DNA of 35,966 nt, from the NCBI GenBank assembly GCA_902560725.1, contig CACEMR010000013.1, positions 1-35,966 on the forward strand, in the 5' to 3' direction. Under the pieces are notes generated by a model. That model was not told the origin of the DNA. It saw only the letters and a program-made list of their open reading frames with translations, and searched no databases. Source of the stretch: an uncultured Alphaproteobacteria bacterium (GTDB taxonomy: Bacteria > Pseudomonadota > Alphaproteobacteria > HIMB59 > GCA-002718135). Made by a program: the position numbers and the translations under genes. Below, in pieces: positions 24,728-34,594 of the stretch; position 1 is the stretch's first letter, and each line of letters begins with the position of its first letter.

Positions 24728-25729
24728 ATGCTTGTTTTTGCAACAGAAACGTCTTGTGATGAAACTTCAATATGCCTGATGGAGAATAATAAAATTATTG
24801 AACATACTATATTTTCCCAAGAAATTCACAATAAACATGGTGGCGTTGTTCCAGAGTTAGCGTCTCGTTCTCATTTAGAAAAACTGCAAGAAATGACAAT
24901 AAATTTATTCAGCAAAAAATATATAGACCCTAGTCAAATTGATGTATTTTGTGCAACATGTGGTCCTGGATTAATTGGTAGTTTATTAGTTGGGTCAACA
25001 TTTACAAAATCTTTATCAATAAATTTTAATAGACCTTTTATTCCAGTTAATCATTTGGAGGGACACATATTATCTACAAGTTTTAACAATGAAATAATAT
25101 ATCCTCACCTTGTTTTACTTTTAACTGGTGGTCATACACAAATTTATTTAATGAAAAATAATATGCAAATTGAATTGCTAGGCGAAAGTCTAGATGATGC
25201 GATTGGAGAAGCATTTGACAAAACTGCAAAATTGATTGGATTGGGTTATCCTGGTGGTGCTGAAATAGAGAAAATGGCTACACTGGGGGATGAAGATTAT
25301 TTCTTATTACCTAAGCCATTAATTAATAAAAAAAACTTAAATTTTTCTTTTTCAGGAATAAAAACCCACATTAACTTACTAACAAAAAAAAATGAAATAA
25401 ATGATAAATTTGTTAGTAATCTTTCAGCTTCTTTTCAAAAAACAATAATTGAAATAATTTCTGAAAAATTAATCACCGGTCTTGATGTTCTTAAGCAAAA
25501 AAATATCATTGTAAATTCTGTTTCTATTGTGGGTGGTGTAGCTAACAATAATTATATTAGGCATAAATTAGAAAATTTATTTGATAAGAGAAAAATTAAA
25601 CTTTATTATCCATTAAAAGAAATGATGAGTGATAATGCTGCAATGATTGCATGGGCGTGTATTAAAAATTATAATAAAGATAAAATTAATATTTTTTTTA
25701 AACCAGATCCCAGACTTAAGATTGTATAA
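24728..25729 (+). CDS. tsaD: tRNA N6-adenosine threonylcarbamoyltransferase TsaD
   Basis: Transfers the threonylcarbamoyl group to A37 of ANN-decoding tRNAs with TsaB and TsaE (t6A synthesis). The 333-aa protein starts MLVFATETSCDETS at ATG 24728, behind GGGAAA at 24718-24723. A TTG 13 codons upstream gives an unconserved extension and is rejected. The metal-binding HxxxH is NHLEGH (H109, H113). LTGGHTQIY, the segment from DDAIGEAFDKTAKLIGLGYP into GGAE, and DNAAMIAWA are further signatures. A 2OG oxygenase gene starts 1 bp after its stop, so the two are co-transcribed. Confidence 0.96.
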   Translation: MLVFATETSCDETSICLMENNKIIEHTIFSQEIHNKHGGVVPELASRSHLEKLQEMTINLFSKKYIDPSQIDVFCATCGPGLIGSLLVGSTFTKSLSINFNRPFIPVNHLEGHILSTSFNNEIIYPHLVLLLTGGHTQIYLMKNNMQIELLGESLDDAIGEAFDKTAKLIGLGYPGGAEIEKMATLGDEDYFLLPKPLINKKNLNFSFSGIKTHINLLTKKNEINDKFVSNLSASFQKTIIEIISEKLITGLDVLKQKNIIVNSVSIVGGVANNNYIRHKLENLFDKRKIKLYYPLKEMMSDNAAMIAWACIKNYNKDKINIFFKPDPRLKIV

Positions 25730-25730
25730 A

Positions 25731-26477
25731 ATGATTGATGAAATTTTAGAAAATTTTAAAAATTCAGAACTTTGTAAAAAACCCTTTTGGTATAAACATG
25801 TTAAAAATATTTTTCCTATTTCATATTATAAAGAATTAATTGAAAATCTTCCTAATATCTCAAAATATACTGCAATTAATAAAACTGGAGCTGTAAGTAG
25901 TGACTATTCAAGTGAAAGATTTGTATTTGATTTAACTAATGAAAATATAGATAAACTTGAAATAAATAAAAGAGATACTTTTAAAAAATTAGTAGGAGTT
26001 TTTACAAATCCTAAATTTTTTAATGTAATTAGCTCTGAATTTAAAGATACAATTAATGATAGAATAAAAAATTTTAGTGAATACGAAAAGAAAAATTTTG
26101 GAGTTAACAACTTTCAGTTTAGTGGACATATGTCATTAGTAAAAGATTTTAAAAAATATAAACTAGGAGTTCATACAGATACTAGCAAAAAATTTCTTAC
26201 TTTTTTATTCTATATTCCTGAAAATAATGATTTGGAAGAATTAGGTACTGCTCTATATGAAAAGGATGAAAAAGCAGATATAGATTTTGGAATAGAGAAC
26301 AATAAACATATCGATGAAAGGTATTTCAAACTTATTAAAAAGATTCCTTTTTTGCCTAATACGCTTTTGGTTTTTCCTCGAACAAATAATACTTATCATG
26401 GTGTTCAAAAAATTAATATTGAAGGTGTAGAAAGAAACCTAATCCAGCTTAATTACTATTTTAAAAATATAATATAA
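25731..26477 (+). CDS. 2-oxoglutarate/Fe(II)-dependent oxygenase
   Basis: Predicted non-heme iron hydroxylase of 248 aa. The iron-binding facial triad is visible as GVHTDTSKKF (H148, D150) and TYHGVQ (H223), with R235 in VERNLIQLNYYF as the likely 2-oxoglutarate ligand. It resembles small prolyl-4-hydroxylase-like or sugar/lipid-modifying oxygenases common in marine genomes. An ATG inside tsaD at 25647 would add 28 unconserved residues; ATG 25731, 1 bp after tsaD, is preferred. An FkbM methyltransferase gene follows 3 bp later, so hydroxylation then methylation of one acceptor is plausible but unproven. Confidence 0.82.
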   Translation: MIDEILENFKNSELCKKPFWYKHVKNIFPISYYKELIENLPNISKYTAINKTGAVSSDYSSERFVFDLTNENIDKLEINKRDTFKKLVGVFTNPKFFNVISSEFKDTINDRIKNFSEYEKKNFGVNNFQFSGHMSLVKDFKKYKLGVHTDTSKKFLTFLFYIPENNDLEELGTALYEKDEKADIDFGIENNKHIDERYFKLIKKIPFLPNTLLVFPRTNNTYHGVQKINIEGVERNLIQLNYYFKNII

Positions 26478-26480
26478 AAA

Positions 26481-27281
26481 GTGAACGAGATAAAAGATAT
26501 TGAAGATTATAAAAGAAGATTAAATGAAAAAGAAAGATTAATTATTTTTAAAATATTTGATGAATATTCAAAAAAAGAATTAAGCTTTTCAATTAAAAAT
26601 AATATAACTCATGAAAGAGCGACAACTTTATTTACAAAAGAACCTCTTACAATAAGTTGGATAAGAAACTTTGATAATAAAAGTATTTTTTTTGATATTG
26701 GGGCAAACATAGGTGTCTACAGTTTATATGCAGCACTAATAAAAGATATACAGGTTATTTCTTTTGAGCCTGAGTCAAAAAATTTTCAAACCTTGATAGA
26801 AAACATCTTAATTAATAAATTAAGTAGTAAAATATCTGCGTATCCAATTGGAATTAGTGATAAAACAGAATTTAGTAATTTATATATTAGTCAGTTTACT
26901 TTTGGGGGTTCACATCATTCTATAGGAGAATACCCAACAAATTTGCAAACATCAGAGCCTATTAAAACTGATGTAAAGCAAGGGATTTTTACAACATCAC
27001 TGAATGATTTTTTAATAAAATGGGATATGGAAATTCCCAATTACATTAAAGTAGATGTAGATGGAATTGAGCACAAAATTTTTAATCAAGCAGATAAAAT
27101 TTTAGGTAATAAAAATTTAAAATCAATATTGGTAGAAATAAATGAAAAAAGACCAGAAGACAAATTAATATTAAATAAATTACTAAAATATGATTTTAAA
27201 ATAGATTACAAACAGATGAATAATGTAAAGAAAAATATTCAATTTAATAAAGATTATGTAGAGTATTTGTTTTGTAGATGA
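26481..27281 (+). CDS. FkbM family SAM-dependent methyltransferase
   Basis: Predicted O-methyltransferase of 266 aa, usually acting on hydroxyl groups of sugars or lipids. The SAM-binding loop is IFFDIGANIGVYS (motif at residues 72-81), followed by VISFEPESKNFQTL (E96, acidic residue after strand 2). The FkbM signature TTSLNDFL and the downstream YIKVDVDGIEHKIF complete the family pattern. It starts with GTG at 26481, 3 bp after the oxygenase stop, with no separate promoter space. The N-terminal 60 residues are a family-typical helical extension. The acceptor is unknown; the neighbouring oxygenase may create it. Confidence 0.87.
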   Translation: MNEIKDIEDYKRRLNEKERLIIFKIFDEYSKKELSFSIKNNITHERATTLFTKEPLTISWIRNFDNKSIFFDIGANIGVYSLYAALIKDIQVISFEPESKNFQTLIENILINKLSSKISAYPIGISDKTEFSNLYISQFTFGGSHHSIGEYPTNLQTSEPIKTDVKQGIFTTSLNDFLIKWDMEIPNYIKVDVDGIEHKIFNQADKILGNKNLKSILVEINEKRPEDKLILNKLLKYDFKIDYKQMNNVKKNIQFNKDYVEYLFCR

Positions 27282-27293
27282 TATTTATTATCT

Positions 27294-27704
27294 GTGTCAA
27301 AAAAATATTGGTTATTGAAATCTGAACCTGGTACTTGGTCATGGGAAAGCCAAGTAAAGGAAGGTCCATCAATGTGGGACGGTGTTAGAAATTATCAAGC
27401 AAGAAATAATTTAAAAGAAATGAAAAAAAATGATTTATGTTTTTTTTATCATTCAGTTACAGAAAAAAGTATTATTGGTATTGTCAAAGTAGTTAAAGAG
27501 CATTACCAAGATCCTACAGACAAAATGGGAAAATTTGTAGTTGTCGATGTTGAAGCTGTAAAAAAATTGAAAAATTCTGTTTCCCTTGATCAAATAAAAG
27601 CAAATAAAAATCTAAAAAATATTGCTCTTATTAAACAGAGCAGATTGTCAGTTATGCCACTTAGGAAAATTGAGTGGGACACAATAATAAAGATGTCGGA
27701 TTAG
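27294..27704 (+). CDS. EVE domain-containing protein
   Basis: A 136-aa single-domain protein of the EVE (PUA-like) superfamily, thought to bind modified bases in nucleic acid. YWLLKSEPGTWSWES at the start, WDGVRNYQARNNLKEM, LCFFYHSVTEKSIIGIVKVV and the C-terminal LSVMPLRKIEWDTI are family hallmarks. Translation starts at GTG 27294. It is 12 bp downstream of the FkbM gene. An EVE gene in the tsaD neighbourhood is common in alphaproteobacteria, as I recall. The biological role in this setting is unknown. Confidence 0.9.
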   Translation: MSKKYWLLKSEPGTWSWESQVKEGPSMWDGVRNYQARNNLKEMKKNDLCFFYHSVTEKSIIGIVKVVKEHYQDPTDKMGKFVVVDVEAVKKLKNSVSLDQIKANKNLKNIALIKQSRLSVMPLRKIEWDTIIKMSD

Positions 27705-27760
27705 CTTAAAAGTATAAATTACTTATTGATATTTAAATAATTTAGAATTAATCTCAAAAT

Positions 27761-29683
27761 ATGGAAATTAAAAAACAGTGGTTAGAAAATGCCAAGATTG
27801 ACAAAGAAAAATATTCATTAATGTATGGTCAATCCTTAGAAAATAATGATAAATTTTGGGAAGAACATGCAAGTCGTATTCATTGGTATAAAAAATTTAC
27901 AAAGATAAAAGACATAAAGTATTCAAAAGAAGATGTTAGCATTAAGTGGTTTGAAGATGGAAATCTTAATGTATCTTACAATTGTATAGATAGGCATGCA
28001 AAAAATAACCCTAATAAAATTGCAATAATATGGGAAGGTGATGATCCAAATGAAACAAAAAAAATTACTTATAAAGATCTTCTAACAAATGTTTCAAAAG
28101 CTGCAAACGTACTTAAAAAAATTGGTGTTAAAAAAGGCGACAGAGTAACAATATATTTAACTATGATTCCTGAGTTAGCTTATATGATGTTAGCCTGTGC
28201 TAGGATAGGGGCAATTCATTCTATTATATTTGGAGGTTTCTCTGCTGAGTCTATAGCTGGTAGAATTAAGGACTGCAAATCTGAATATGTAGTAACTGCT
28301 GATGAAGGCATTAGAGGGGGTAAAATTATTCCTTTAAAATTAACCACAGATAAAGCTTTGGAGTCATGTCCAGATGTTAAGAAATGTCTGGTTATTAAAA
28401 GGACAAATAAAGAAATAGAATTAAAAAAAGAAAGAGATTTGTTTTATGAAGATTTTTTTAATGATGTAGATGATTATTGTGAGCCAGAAGTTTTAAATGC
28501 TGAAGATCCTCTATTTATTTTATATACATCTGGGTCAACTGGTAAACCAAAAGGTGTTATGCATACATCTGGCGGTTATCTTGTTTATGCATCAATGACA
28601 CATGAATATATTTTTAATTATAATAGTGAAGATATATATTGGTGCACAGCTGACATCGGATGGATTACTGGACATAGTTATATAATATATGGACCTTTAT
28701 CAAATGGTGCTACCACATTAATGTTTGAAGGTGTTCCTAATTATCCAGATTTTGGAAGATTTTGGCAAATTGTAGATAAACATAAAGTTAATATTTTTTA
28801 TACAGCTCCTACAGCTATTAGAGCATTAATGCGTGAAGGTAATGATCATGTTACAAAAACAAGTAGAGAGTCACTAAAACTCTTAGGTACTGTAGGTGAA
28901 CCAATTAATCCCGAAGCTTGGAAATGGTATTTTGAGATACCGGGTAATTCAAATTGTCCAATAGTTGATACATGGTGGCAAACAGAAACAGGAGGTATAT
29001 TAATTTCTCCTCAAACCGGTGCAATTGAATTAAAACCAGGTTCTGCTTCTAAACCTTTTTTTGGAATTGAGCCATGTATTGTTAACAAAGATGGTCAAGA
29101 ACTTGAAGGTGAGTGTGAAGGAATGTTATGTCTAAAAAGATCATGGCCTGGACAAATGAGGACTGTATATGGAGATCATAAAAGATTCATTGAAACATAT
29201 TTTTCACAGTTTGATGGTAAATACTTTACTGGAGATGGTTGTAAAAGGGATAAGGATGGTTATTATTGGATTACTGGTAGAGTTGATGATGTTATAATAG
29301 TATCTGGACACAATCTAGGAACAGCAGAAATAGAAAGTGCTTTTGTATCACATCCTAAAGTTGCTGAAGCGGCAGTGGTTGGTTATCCTCATGAAATTAA
29401 AGGTAATGGATTATACTGTTATATTTCTCTAAATGTAGGAGTAGATAGTTCAAAAAGTTTAGTTAATGAATTAAAACAAACTATTAGAGAAAAAATTGGA
29501 CCTATAGCTTCGCCAGACTTCATCCACGTAACTAGCGGATTGCCTAAAACAAGATCAGGCAAAATAATGAGAAGAATACTTAGAAAAATAGCATCTAATG
29601 ATTTTGAAAATTTAGGTGATACATCAACTTTAGCAGATCCTTCTGTAGTTAAAACCCTTATTGATGAAAGAGAAAATAAATGA
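27761..29683 (+). CDS. acs: Acetyl-CoA synthetase
   Basis: AMP-forming acetate-CoA ligase; activates acetate via acetyl-AMP. The 640-aa protein is full length. It has the P-loop-like [25 protein letters not shown] for adenine binding, [20 protein letters not shown] at the hinge, [13 protein letters not shown] and the C-terminal [11 protein letters not shown], whose lysine (K601) is the one acetylated by Pat-type enzymes in relatives. The stop codon abuts the stop of the convergent tdk with no spacer. It is probably monocistronic; the 56-bp upstream gap shows no clear promoter. Confidence 0.96.
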   Translation: MEIKKQWLENAKIDKEKYSLMYGQSLENNDKFWEEHASRIHWYKKFTKIKDIKYSKEDVSIKWFEDGNLNVSYNCIDRHAKNNPNKIAIIWEGDDPNETKKITYKDLLTNVSKAANVLKKIGVKKGDRVTIYLTMIPELAYMMLACARIGAIHSIIFGGFSAESIAGRIKDCKSEYVVTADEGIRGGKIIPLKLTTDKALESCPDVKKCLVIKRTNKEIELKKERDLFYEDFFNDVDDYCEPEVLNAEDPLFILYTSGSTGKPKGVMHTSGGYLVYASMTHEYIFNYNSEDIYWCTADIGWITGHSYIIYGPLSNGATTLMFEGVPNYPDFGRFWQIVDKHKVNIFYTAPTAIRALMREGNDHVTKTSRESLKLLGTVGEPINPEAWKWYFEIPGNSNCPIVDTWWQTETGGILISPQTGAIELKPGSASKPFFGIEPCIVNKDGQELEGECEGMLCLKRSWPGQMRTVYGDHKRFIETYFSQFDGKYFTGDGCKRDKDGYYWITGRVDDVIIVSGHNLGTAEIESAFVSHPKVAEAAVVGYPHEIKGNGLYCYISLNVGVDSSKSLVNELKQTIREKIGPIASPDFIHVTSGLPKTRSGKIMRRILRKIASNDFENLGDTSTLADPSVVKTLIDERENK

Positions 29684-30235
29684 TCAGCGAGGCTCCCAAT
29701 GCTTCAAACACCTTGGTTCATAAATATTTGCAGCGCCTACTTGTGTTCTCTCTCCACCTTCTTTTTTTCTATAAGTCTTTGTAGCTTCAATACCACAGAC
29801 ATTACAAAAGCCGTATATTTTTAAAATTTTATCAGAAAGACCAAGCAACATAGAAGATGTTTCCCATGGCTTACCTCTTGAATCTTGGTCTAAACCTGCA
29901 CAAACTACGTCTATTCCCTTGTTTAAAATTTTTTCGACATTATCAAGTGTTTCATCATTTTTCATAAATTGAATTTCATCTAAAAAAACTACATCAACGA
30001 TATTTTTTTCAAATTTAAAATCTTTTAGTGTTTGCTTCCAATTAACCATTGCATAACAATCATGACTTAAATCGTTATGAGTTATTATTTTGTTGTCAGA
30101 GTATCTGTTATCTATACTTGGTTTAATTACAATAATTTTTTTGTTTTGGTGCTTTGCCCACAATATTCTTTTGAGCAGCTCACTGGTTTTACCAGCAAAC
30201 ATAGCCCCAACTATAGTTTCTAAATTTCCTCTCAT
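29684..30235 (-). CDS. tdk: Thymidine kinase (TK1-like, type II)
   Basis: Salvages thymidine to dTMP. The 183-aa protein has Walker A GAMFAGKT (residues 10-17), the DEIQF segment (D86, E87) and the zinc-binding lasso with C144, C147 (FCNVCG), C176 and H179 (RCLKHW). The fourth ligand is histidine rather than cysteine, as in many bacterial enzymes. NIYEPRC near the end fits the thymidine-binding lasso. It converges on acs with adjoining stop codons and is divergent from rsmB across 71 bp of AT-rich DNA that should hold both promoters. Confidence 0.94.
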   Translation of the reverse strand: MRGNLETIVGAMFAGKTSELLKRILWAKHQNKKIIVIKPSIDNRYSDNKIITHNDLSHDCYAMVNWKQTLKDFKFEKNIVDVVFLDEIQFMKNDETLDNVEKILNKGIDVVCAGLDQDSRGKPWETSSMLLGLSDKILKIYGFCNVCGIEATKTYRKKEGGERTQVGAANIYEPRCLKHWEPR

Positions 30236-30306
30236 TAAATTAGCAATATTTAAATAATTTATATTACATTTAAAATTAAAAGTAATTAAATAGATTTTAA
30301 TATTTT

Positions 30307-31575
30307 ATGAATAACGGTATTAAATTAAGAATAAAGATTTATCATATTTTATTAGATGTTCACAAATTTAGTCTAACAATAGATAATTCTTTCATAAAGA
30401 ATAAAGTATATTCTCTCAATAAAAGAGATATTGCATTCATAAATAATGTTTCTATGAATTCTATGAGATACTTTTTTCATACAAATAAAATTTTAGATAT
30501 TTATACTAAGAAACGACCTGGATTAAATGATAGGATATTAATGTGCAGCGCTATAACACAAATTGTTTTTTTAGATTTTAAAAGCTATGCAGTTATAAAT
30601 AGCACAGTAGAAGTAGCAAAGAAAATAAAAAAATTTCATGGTTTTTTTAATGCTGTTTTAAAAAAAATATCAGCAGATAAAGGTAAATTAAAAAATATTA
30701 ATATTGAATACAGTGATTTACCATTGTGGTTTCAAAAAAATACACAAAACTTAACAAAATTTTATAAAGAAAATTTTTTAAATTCTTTTTTTCACGAACC
30801 AGATTTACATATCGTATTTAAGAATAAAAAATATTTATCTAGTTTTAAAGAAGATATTTTTCCTACTTCAGAGAGCTCAGGATTTTTTATAAAAAGAAAA
30901 AAAATTATTGATATTCCATCTTTTAAAAAAGGTAATTGGTGGGTTCAAGATTTTTCATCTTCATTTCCTCTCACTTGTATAGAAAATAAAATAATTGAGA
31001 AGCAGTCTATAGATTTATGTGCAGCTCCTGGTGGAAAATCATTTCAAATTATTTCAAAGGGAGAAAATATTATTCTTAATGATAAAAATAAAGAAAGAAT
31101 TAAACTTCTTGAAGAAAATCTTAAAAGATTAAAATATAAAGCTAAAATAATTAATAATGATGTCACAAGTTTAAATGACAAAGAAAAGTACAATTTTATT
31201 ATACTTGATGCACCATGTTCTGCTGTTGGAACAATCAGAAAAAATCCTGAAATATTTTTTAAATCTGAAGAACCAAAGCTTAATTATCTAGTCGAGCTTC
31301 AGAAAAAAATGCTTGATAAAGCTGCGGCCATTACTAAAAAAAATGGTATAATTCTCTATATGGTTTGCTCATTTCTCCAGATTGAAACAACAAATCAAAT
31401 AAAAAATTTTCTAGAAAGAAATAGTACTTTTTCAACTTATAAGTTTTCTAATAATAACAAAAACTTATATTATGATAATTTAATAAAAGATAATTTAATG
31501 TTTACATTACCTACTAAGATTAGTGGATACAATATTGATGGTTATTTTGCGGTATATTTAAAAAGAATTAAATGA
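30307..31575 (+). CDS. rsmB: 16S rRNA m5C967 methyltransferase RsmB (Sun/Fmu)
   Basis: SAM-dependent RNA cytosine-5 methyltransferase. The 422-aa protein has an N-terminal NusB-like helical domain (about residues 1-135), then the Rossmann domain with DLCAAPGGKSFQI (SAM loop), LDAPCSAVGTIRKNPE (C304) and YMVCSFLQIETTNQ (C354, the catalytic cysteine by family rule). It heads an overlapping trio: its stop shares ATGA with the heparinase gene. A rsmB-heparinase-purH order is familiar from alphaproteobacteria. Confidence 0.92.
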   Translation: MNNGIKLRIKIYHILLDVHKFSLTIDNSFIKNKVYSLNKRDIAFINNVSMNSMRYFFHTNKILDIYTKKRPGLNDRILMCSAITQIVFLDFKSYAVINSTVEVAKKIKKFHGFFNAVLKKISADKGKLKNINIEYSDLPLWFQKNTQNLTKFYKENFLNSFFHEPDLHIVFKNKKYLSSFKEDIFPTSESSGFFIKRKKIIDIPSFKKGNWWVQDFSSSFPLTCIENKIIEKQSIDLCAAPGGKSFQIISKGENIILNDKNKERIKLLEENLKRLKYKAKIINNDVTSLNDKEKYNFIILDAPCSAVGTIRKNPEIFFKSEEPKLNYLVELQKKMLDKAAAITKKNGIILYMVCSFLQIETTNQIKNFLERNSTFSTYKFSNNNKNLYYDNLIKDNLMFTLPTKISGYNIDGYFAVYLKRIK

Positions 31576-33104
31576 AAATTTTAAGAAAAATATTTTTTGT
31601 ATATATATCATCAAAACTTTTAAAATATAATAATCAATTAACTTTCAATGATTTGAATTTTAAAAAATTAGACTTTACTAATTATAAACAAATTAAATCT
31701 TTTATTTTTAAAAAAGATTTTCATGAATTAAAAAATAAATATGTCCAAAGTTTTGAATTTTTAAATTTTTCAAAAAACTTAGGTGGTAAACTGGGAATCA
31801 ATTTGTCTAAGGTTAGTATTTTGAAATGGTTTAATATAAATAAAAAAAAAATTGGACATCCTTGGACTGAAGATCTTTCATCAAAAAGACTAATAAATTT
31901 ATTATATAATTATGAATTTATAAACTCATCTTCAACTGTTAATGAAACTAAACTTTTAAACAAAATTATACTATTTCATATGAATAGAGTAATGTTTGAT
32001 TTTAGACATAAAAATATTGATGAAATTACATCATATGATTTAATTGCAAATACTTTGTCTATTTTTGTATTAGATAAAAATAATGATAGAAATATTAATT
32101 ATTTAGATCTTATAATTAACAATCAAATTGATAGTCTTGGTATGCACAAAAGTTATAACATTTTGGAGCATGCTAAATTTTTAAACAATATTTCTGAATT
32201 AAAAAATATTTGCTTATATTTTAAATATACTATTTCTAATAATTTAGAAGAAAGCATTTTTAAAATGAAATCTTTACTTAACGAATATTTTCATTTTGAT
32301 GGATCAATTCCATTATTTAATGGGGCCAATAATAATTATACAAAAAATATATACGAATCTCTTAACAAAGAAGAGTTTTTCAAATCTAGAAGCTTTTCCA
32401 AAACTAAAAATGGATTAGCTTTCTATTCCAGTAAAACCAAAAAATTATTTTTTGATGTTGTCCAACCAAAAAAAAACAAAATTTCACAAAATCTAAGCGC
32501 TGGAACTCTTGCTTTTGAATTTAGCTGTTTAGGTGAAAAGATTATTACTAATTGTGGTGCATCTGAAAGTCTTGGTAGGAATCCTGAATATTTAAGATAT
32601 AGCGCCGCTCATTCAACAATTATAGTTCAAAACACAAATGTTAGTGAAATAAGAGAAGGTGATCATCATCTTAAATATCCTCAATATGTTTCTTTCCACA
32701 AAAATATTTCAAATAAAAATACATTTTTTGAAGGTTCTCATAACGGATATCAGAAAAAATTTGACAAAATTATTAAAAGAAAAATAGAAATATCAGATGA
32801 TAAAAATAAAATTATTGGCAAGGATACAATTATCTCAGTTAGAAATACTAATGATAGAATAATTTATCACATAAGATTTCATCTTGCTCCTGGTATGAGT
32901 TACAATTTTACAAATGGTATGAAGAATATTATTTTAAAAACAAAACTAGAGAATATTTGGTTATTTAAATGTGACGAAGAAGTTGTTATAGAGGATAGCA
33001 TATTGGTCGATAATAACACTACAATTCCAACAAAACAAATAGTGATGAAAGGTGTTATAAATACAAATAAATTAATAAAAACATGGTCATTAGAAAAAAT
33101 ATGA
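31572..33104 (+). CDS. Heparinase II/III family protein
   Basis: Predicted polysaccharide lyase-like protein of 510 aa. The N-terminal half (about residues 30-270) is an alpha-helical toroid-like region. The C-terminal half is beta-rich with SAAHSTIIVQNTNVSEI, SHNGYQKKF and RIIYHIRFHLAPGMSY, the pattern of Hepar_II_III domains. No signal peptide is clear, so its site of action is uncertain. True substrate need not be heparin; such genes between rsmB and purH are conserved in alphaproteobacteria, perhaps for uronic-acid glycan turnover. It overlaps both neighbours by 4 bp. Confidence 0.85.
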   Translation: MKILRKIFFVYISSKLLKYNNQLTFNDLNFKKLDFTNYKQIKSFIFKKDFHELKNKYVQSFEFLNFSKNLGGKLGINLSKVSILKWFNINKKKIGHPWTEDLSSKRLINLLYNYEFINSSSTVNETKLLNKIILFHMNRVMFDFRHKNIDEITSYDLIANTLSIFVLDKNNDRNINYLDLIINNQIDSLGMHKSYNILEHAKFLNNISELKNICLYFKYTISNNLEESIFKMKSLLNEYFHFDGSIPLFNGANNNYTKNIYESLNKEEFFKSRSFSKTKNGLAFYSSKTKKLFFDVVQPKKNKISQNLSAGTLAFEFSCLGEKIITNCGASESLGRNPEYLRYSAAHSTIIVQNTNVSEIREGDHHLKYPQYVSFHKNISNKNTFFEGSHNGYQKKFDKIIKRKIEISDDKNKIIGKDTIISVRNTNDRIIYHIRFHLAPGMSYNFTNGMKNIILKTKLENIWLFKCDEEVVIEDSILVDNNTTIPTKQIVMKGVINTNKLIKTWSLEKI

Positions 33105-34594
33105 AAAAAAATTATGCATTAATATCAGTGTACGATAAATCTAATTTAAAATATTTATGTAATAATCTTGAAAAAAATAATTATAAATTTATTTCAACTG
33201 GATCGACTTGTAAAAAAATTAAGTCACTTGGCTTTAATTGTATAGAAATTTCTAAAGTTACAAAGTTTAAAGAAATATTAGACGGTAGGGTAAAAACTCT
33301 AAATCCTAAAATTTATGGATCAATTCTTTTTAAAAGAAACAATAAAAAACATATTAATGAATTTAAAAACCTTCAAATTCCAAAAATAGATATAGTGGTT
33401 ATTAATCTTTATCCATTCAAAAAATTTTTAAATAATAAAAATCATGAAAAAACCATTGAAATGATTGATATAGGGGGAACAAGCTTGCTAAGAGCATCAA
33501 GTAAAAACTACAAATATGTCACAACTATTTCTAATACATATGAATACAAATTATTAATACAAAATTTAAAAATCAACAAAGGATTTACAGATTTAAATTT
33601 TAGAAAAGAAATGGCAACTTCCGCATTTAAGAACACTGCTGAATATGACAAATTAATATACGAATGGATGCAATTAAAAAAACAATCAAATAAGAAAAAA
33701 AAATTAAGATACGGAGAAAATCCAAACCAAAAATCTTTTATTTTAAATAGCACATCAAGTTCTATATTTGATTACCAAATTAGTGGTAAAGAAATAGGTT
33801 ATAACAACATTATTGATGTAGATAGTGGTATTAAATGCTTAAAGGAATTTACAAAACCTACATGTATAATTATTAAACATAACAATCCATGTGGAGTGGC
33901 ATCATCTAATAATATTAACTTAGCTTTTAAAAGAGCCTATGAAAGCGATAGTAAAAGTGCATTTGGCGGTGTTGTACTTTTAAATAGAAAAATTGATGAA
34001 AGTTTTTCTAATTTTATTAGCAAGTTTTTTTTTGAAGTAATTGTTGCGCCATCTTTTGAAAAAAAAGCTGTTAAAGCTTTATCTCAAAAAAAGAAATTAA
34101 TCTTATTAAAATTAGGAAATATAAGTCTTAAAAAACAAGAAAGTCGTTCAACATTATTTGGCACAATTTATCAAAATATAGATAATTCAAAAATAAATAG
34201 AAGTTTTTGCAAACTAGTAGCTCATAAAAAAGTAAGTGTGAGTTCTATGAATGATATAATTTTTGGTATTAAAATAGTTAAACATTTAAAATCAAATGCT
34301 ATTGTGCTTGCAGCAAACGAGCAAACTGTGGGCATAGGTAACGGTCAAACAAACAGAGTAGGCGCATTAGAAATTGCTATTAAAGGTCTTAATAAAAATT
34401 TTAAAAATAAAAAGTTTATTTGTGCCTCTGATGGATTTTTTCCTTTTACTGATAGTTTAAACTTATTAAAAAAAAATAAATGCAAAATAGTTGCTACACC
34501 ATCTGGTTCAATTAATGATCAGGAAAATATTATGTATGCCAACAAAAAGAAAATTTCATTATATTTTATAAAAAATAGATTGTTTAAACATTGA
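33101..34594 (+). CDS. purH: Bifunctional AICAR transformylase/IMP cyclohydrolase PurH
   Basis: Carries out the last two steps of purine synthesis, using 10-formyl-THF from the FolD branch. From ATG 33101 the protein is 497 aa, slightly short for the family. The cyclohydrolase part has ISVYDKSNL, ISTGSTCKKIKSLG, ILDGRVKTLNPKIYGSIL and NLYPF. The transformylase part has LRYGENPNQKSF, IIKHNNPCGVASS (catalytic K-H pair) and SDGFFPFTDSL. ATG 33101 overlaps the heparinase stop (ATGA) and gives the conserved start; ATG 33083 adds six unconserved residues. Its stop overlaps a small ORF. Confidence 0.95.
   Translation: MKKNYALISVYDKSNLKYLCNNLEKNNYKFISTGSTCKKIKSLGFNCIEISKVTKFKEILDGRVKTLNPKIYGSILFKRNNKKHINEFKNLQIPKIDIVVINLYPFKKFLNNKNHEKTIEMIDIGGTSLLRASSKNYKYVTTISNTYEYKLLIQNLKINKGFTDLNFRKEMATSAFKNTAEYDKLIYEWMQLKKQSNKKKKLRYGENPNQKSFILNSTSSSIFDYQISGKEIGYNNIIDVDSGIKCLKEFTKPTCIIIKHNNPCGVASSNNINLAFKRAYESDSKSAFGGVVLLNRKIDESFSNFISKFFFEVIVAPSFEKKAVKALSQKKKLILLKLGNISLKKQESRSTLFGTIYQNIDNSKINRSFCKLVAHKKVSVSSMNDIIFGIKIVKHLKSNAIVLAANEQTVGIGNGQTNRVGALEIAIKGLNKNFKNKKFICASDGFFPFTDSLNLLKKNKCKIVATPSGSINDQENIMYANKKKISLYFIKNRLFKH

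Noticed and set aside
25647-25730. ATG inside tsaD as start of the 2OG oxygenase
   Set aside because: It would give an 84-bp overlap and 28 low-complexity residues; ATG 25731 sits 1 bp after the tsaD stop, like the other couplings.
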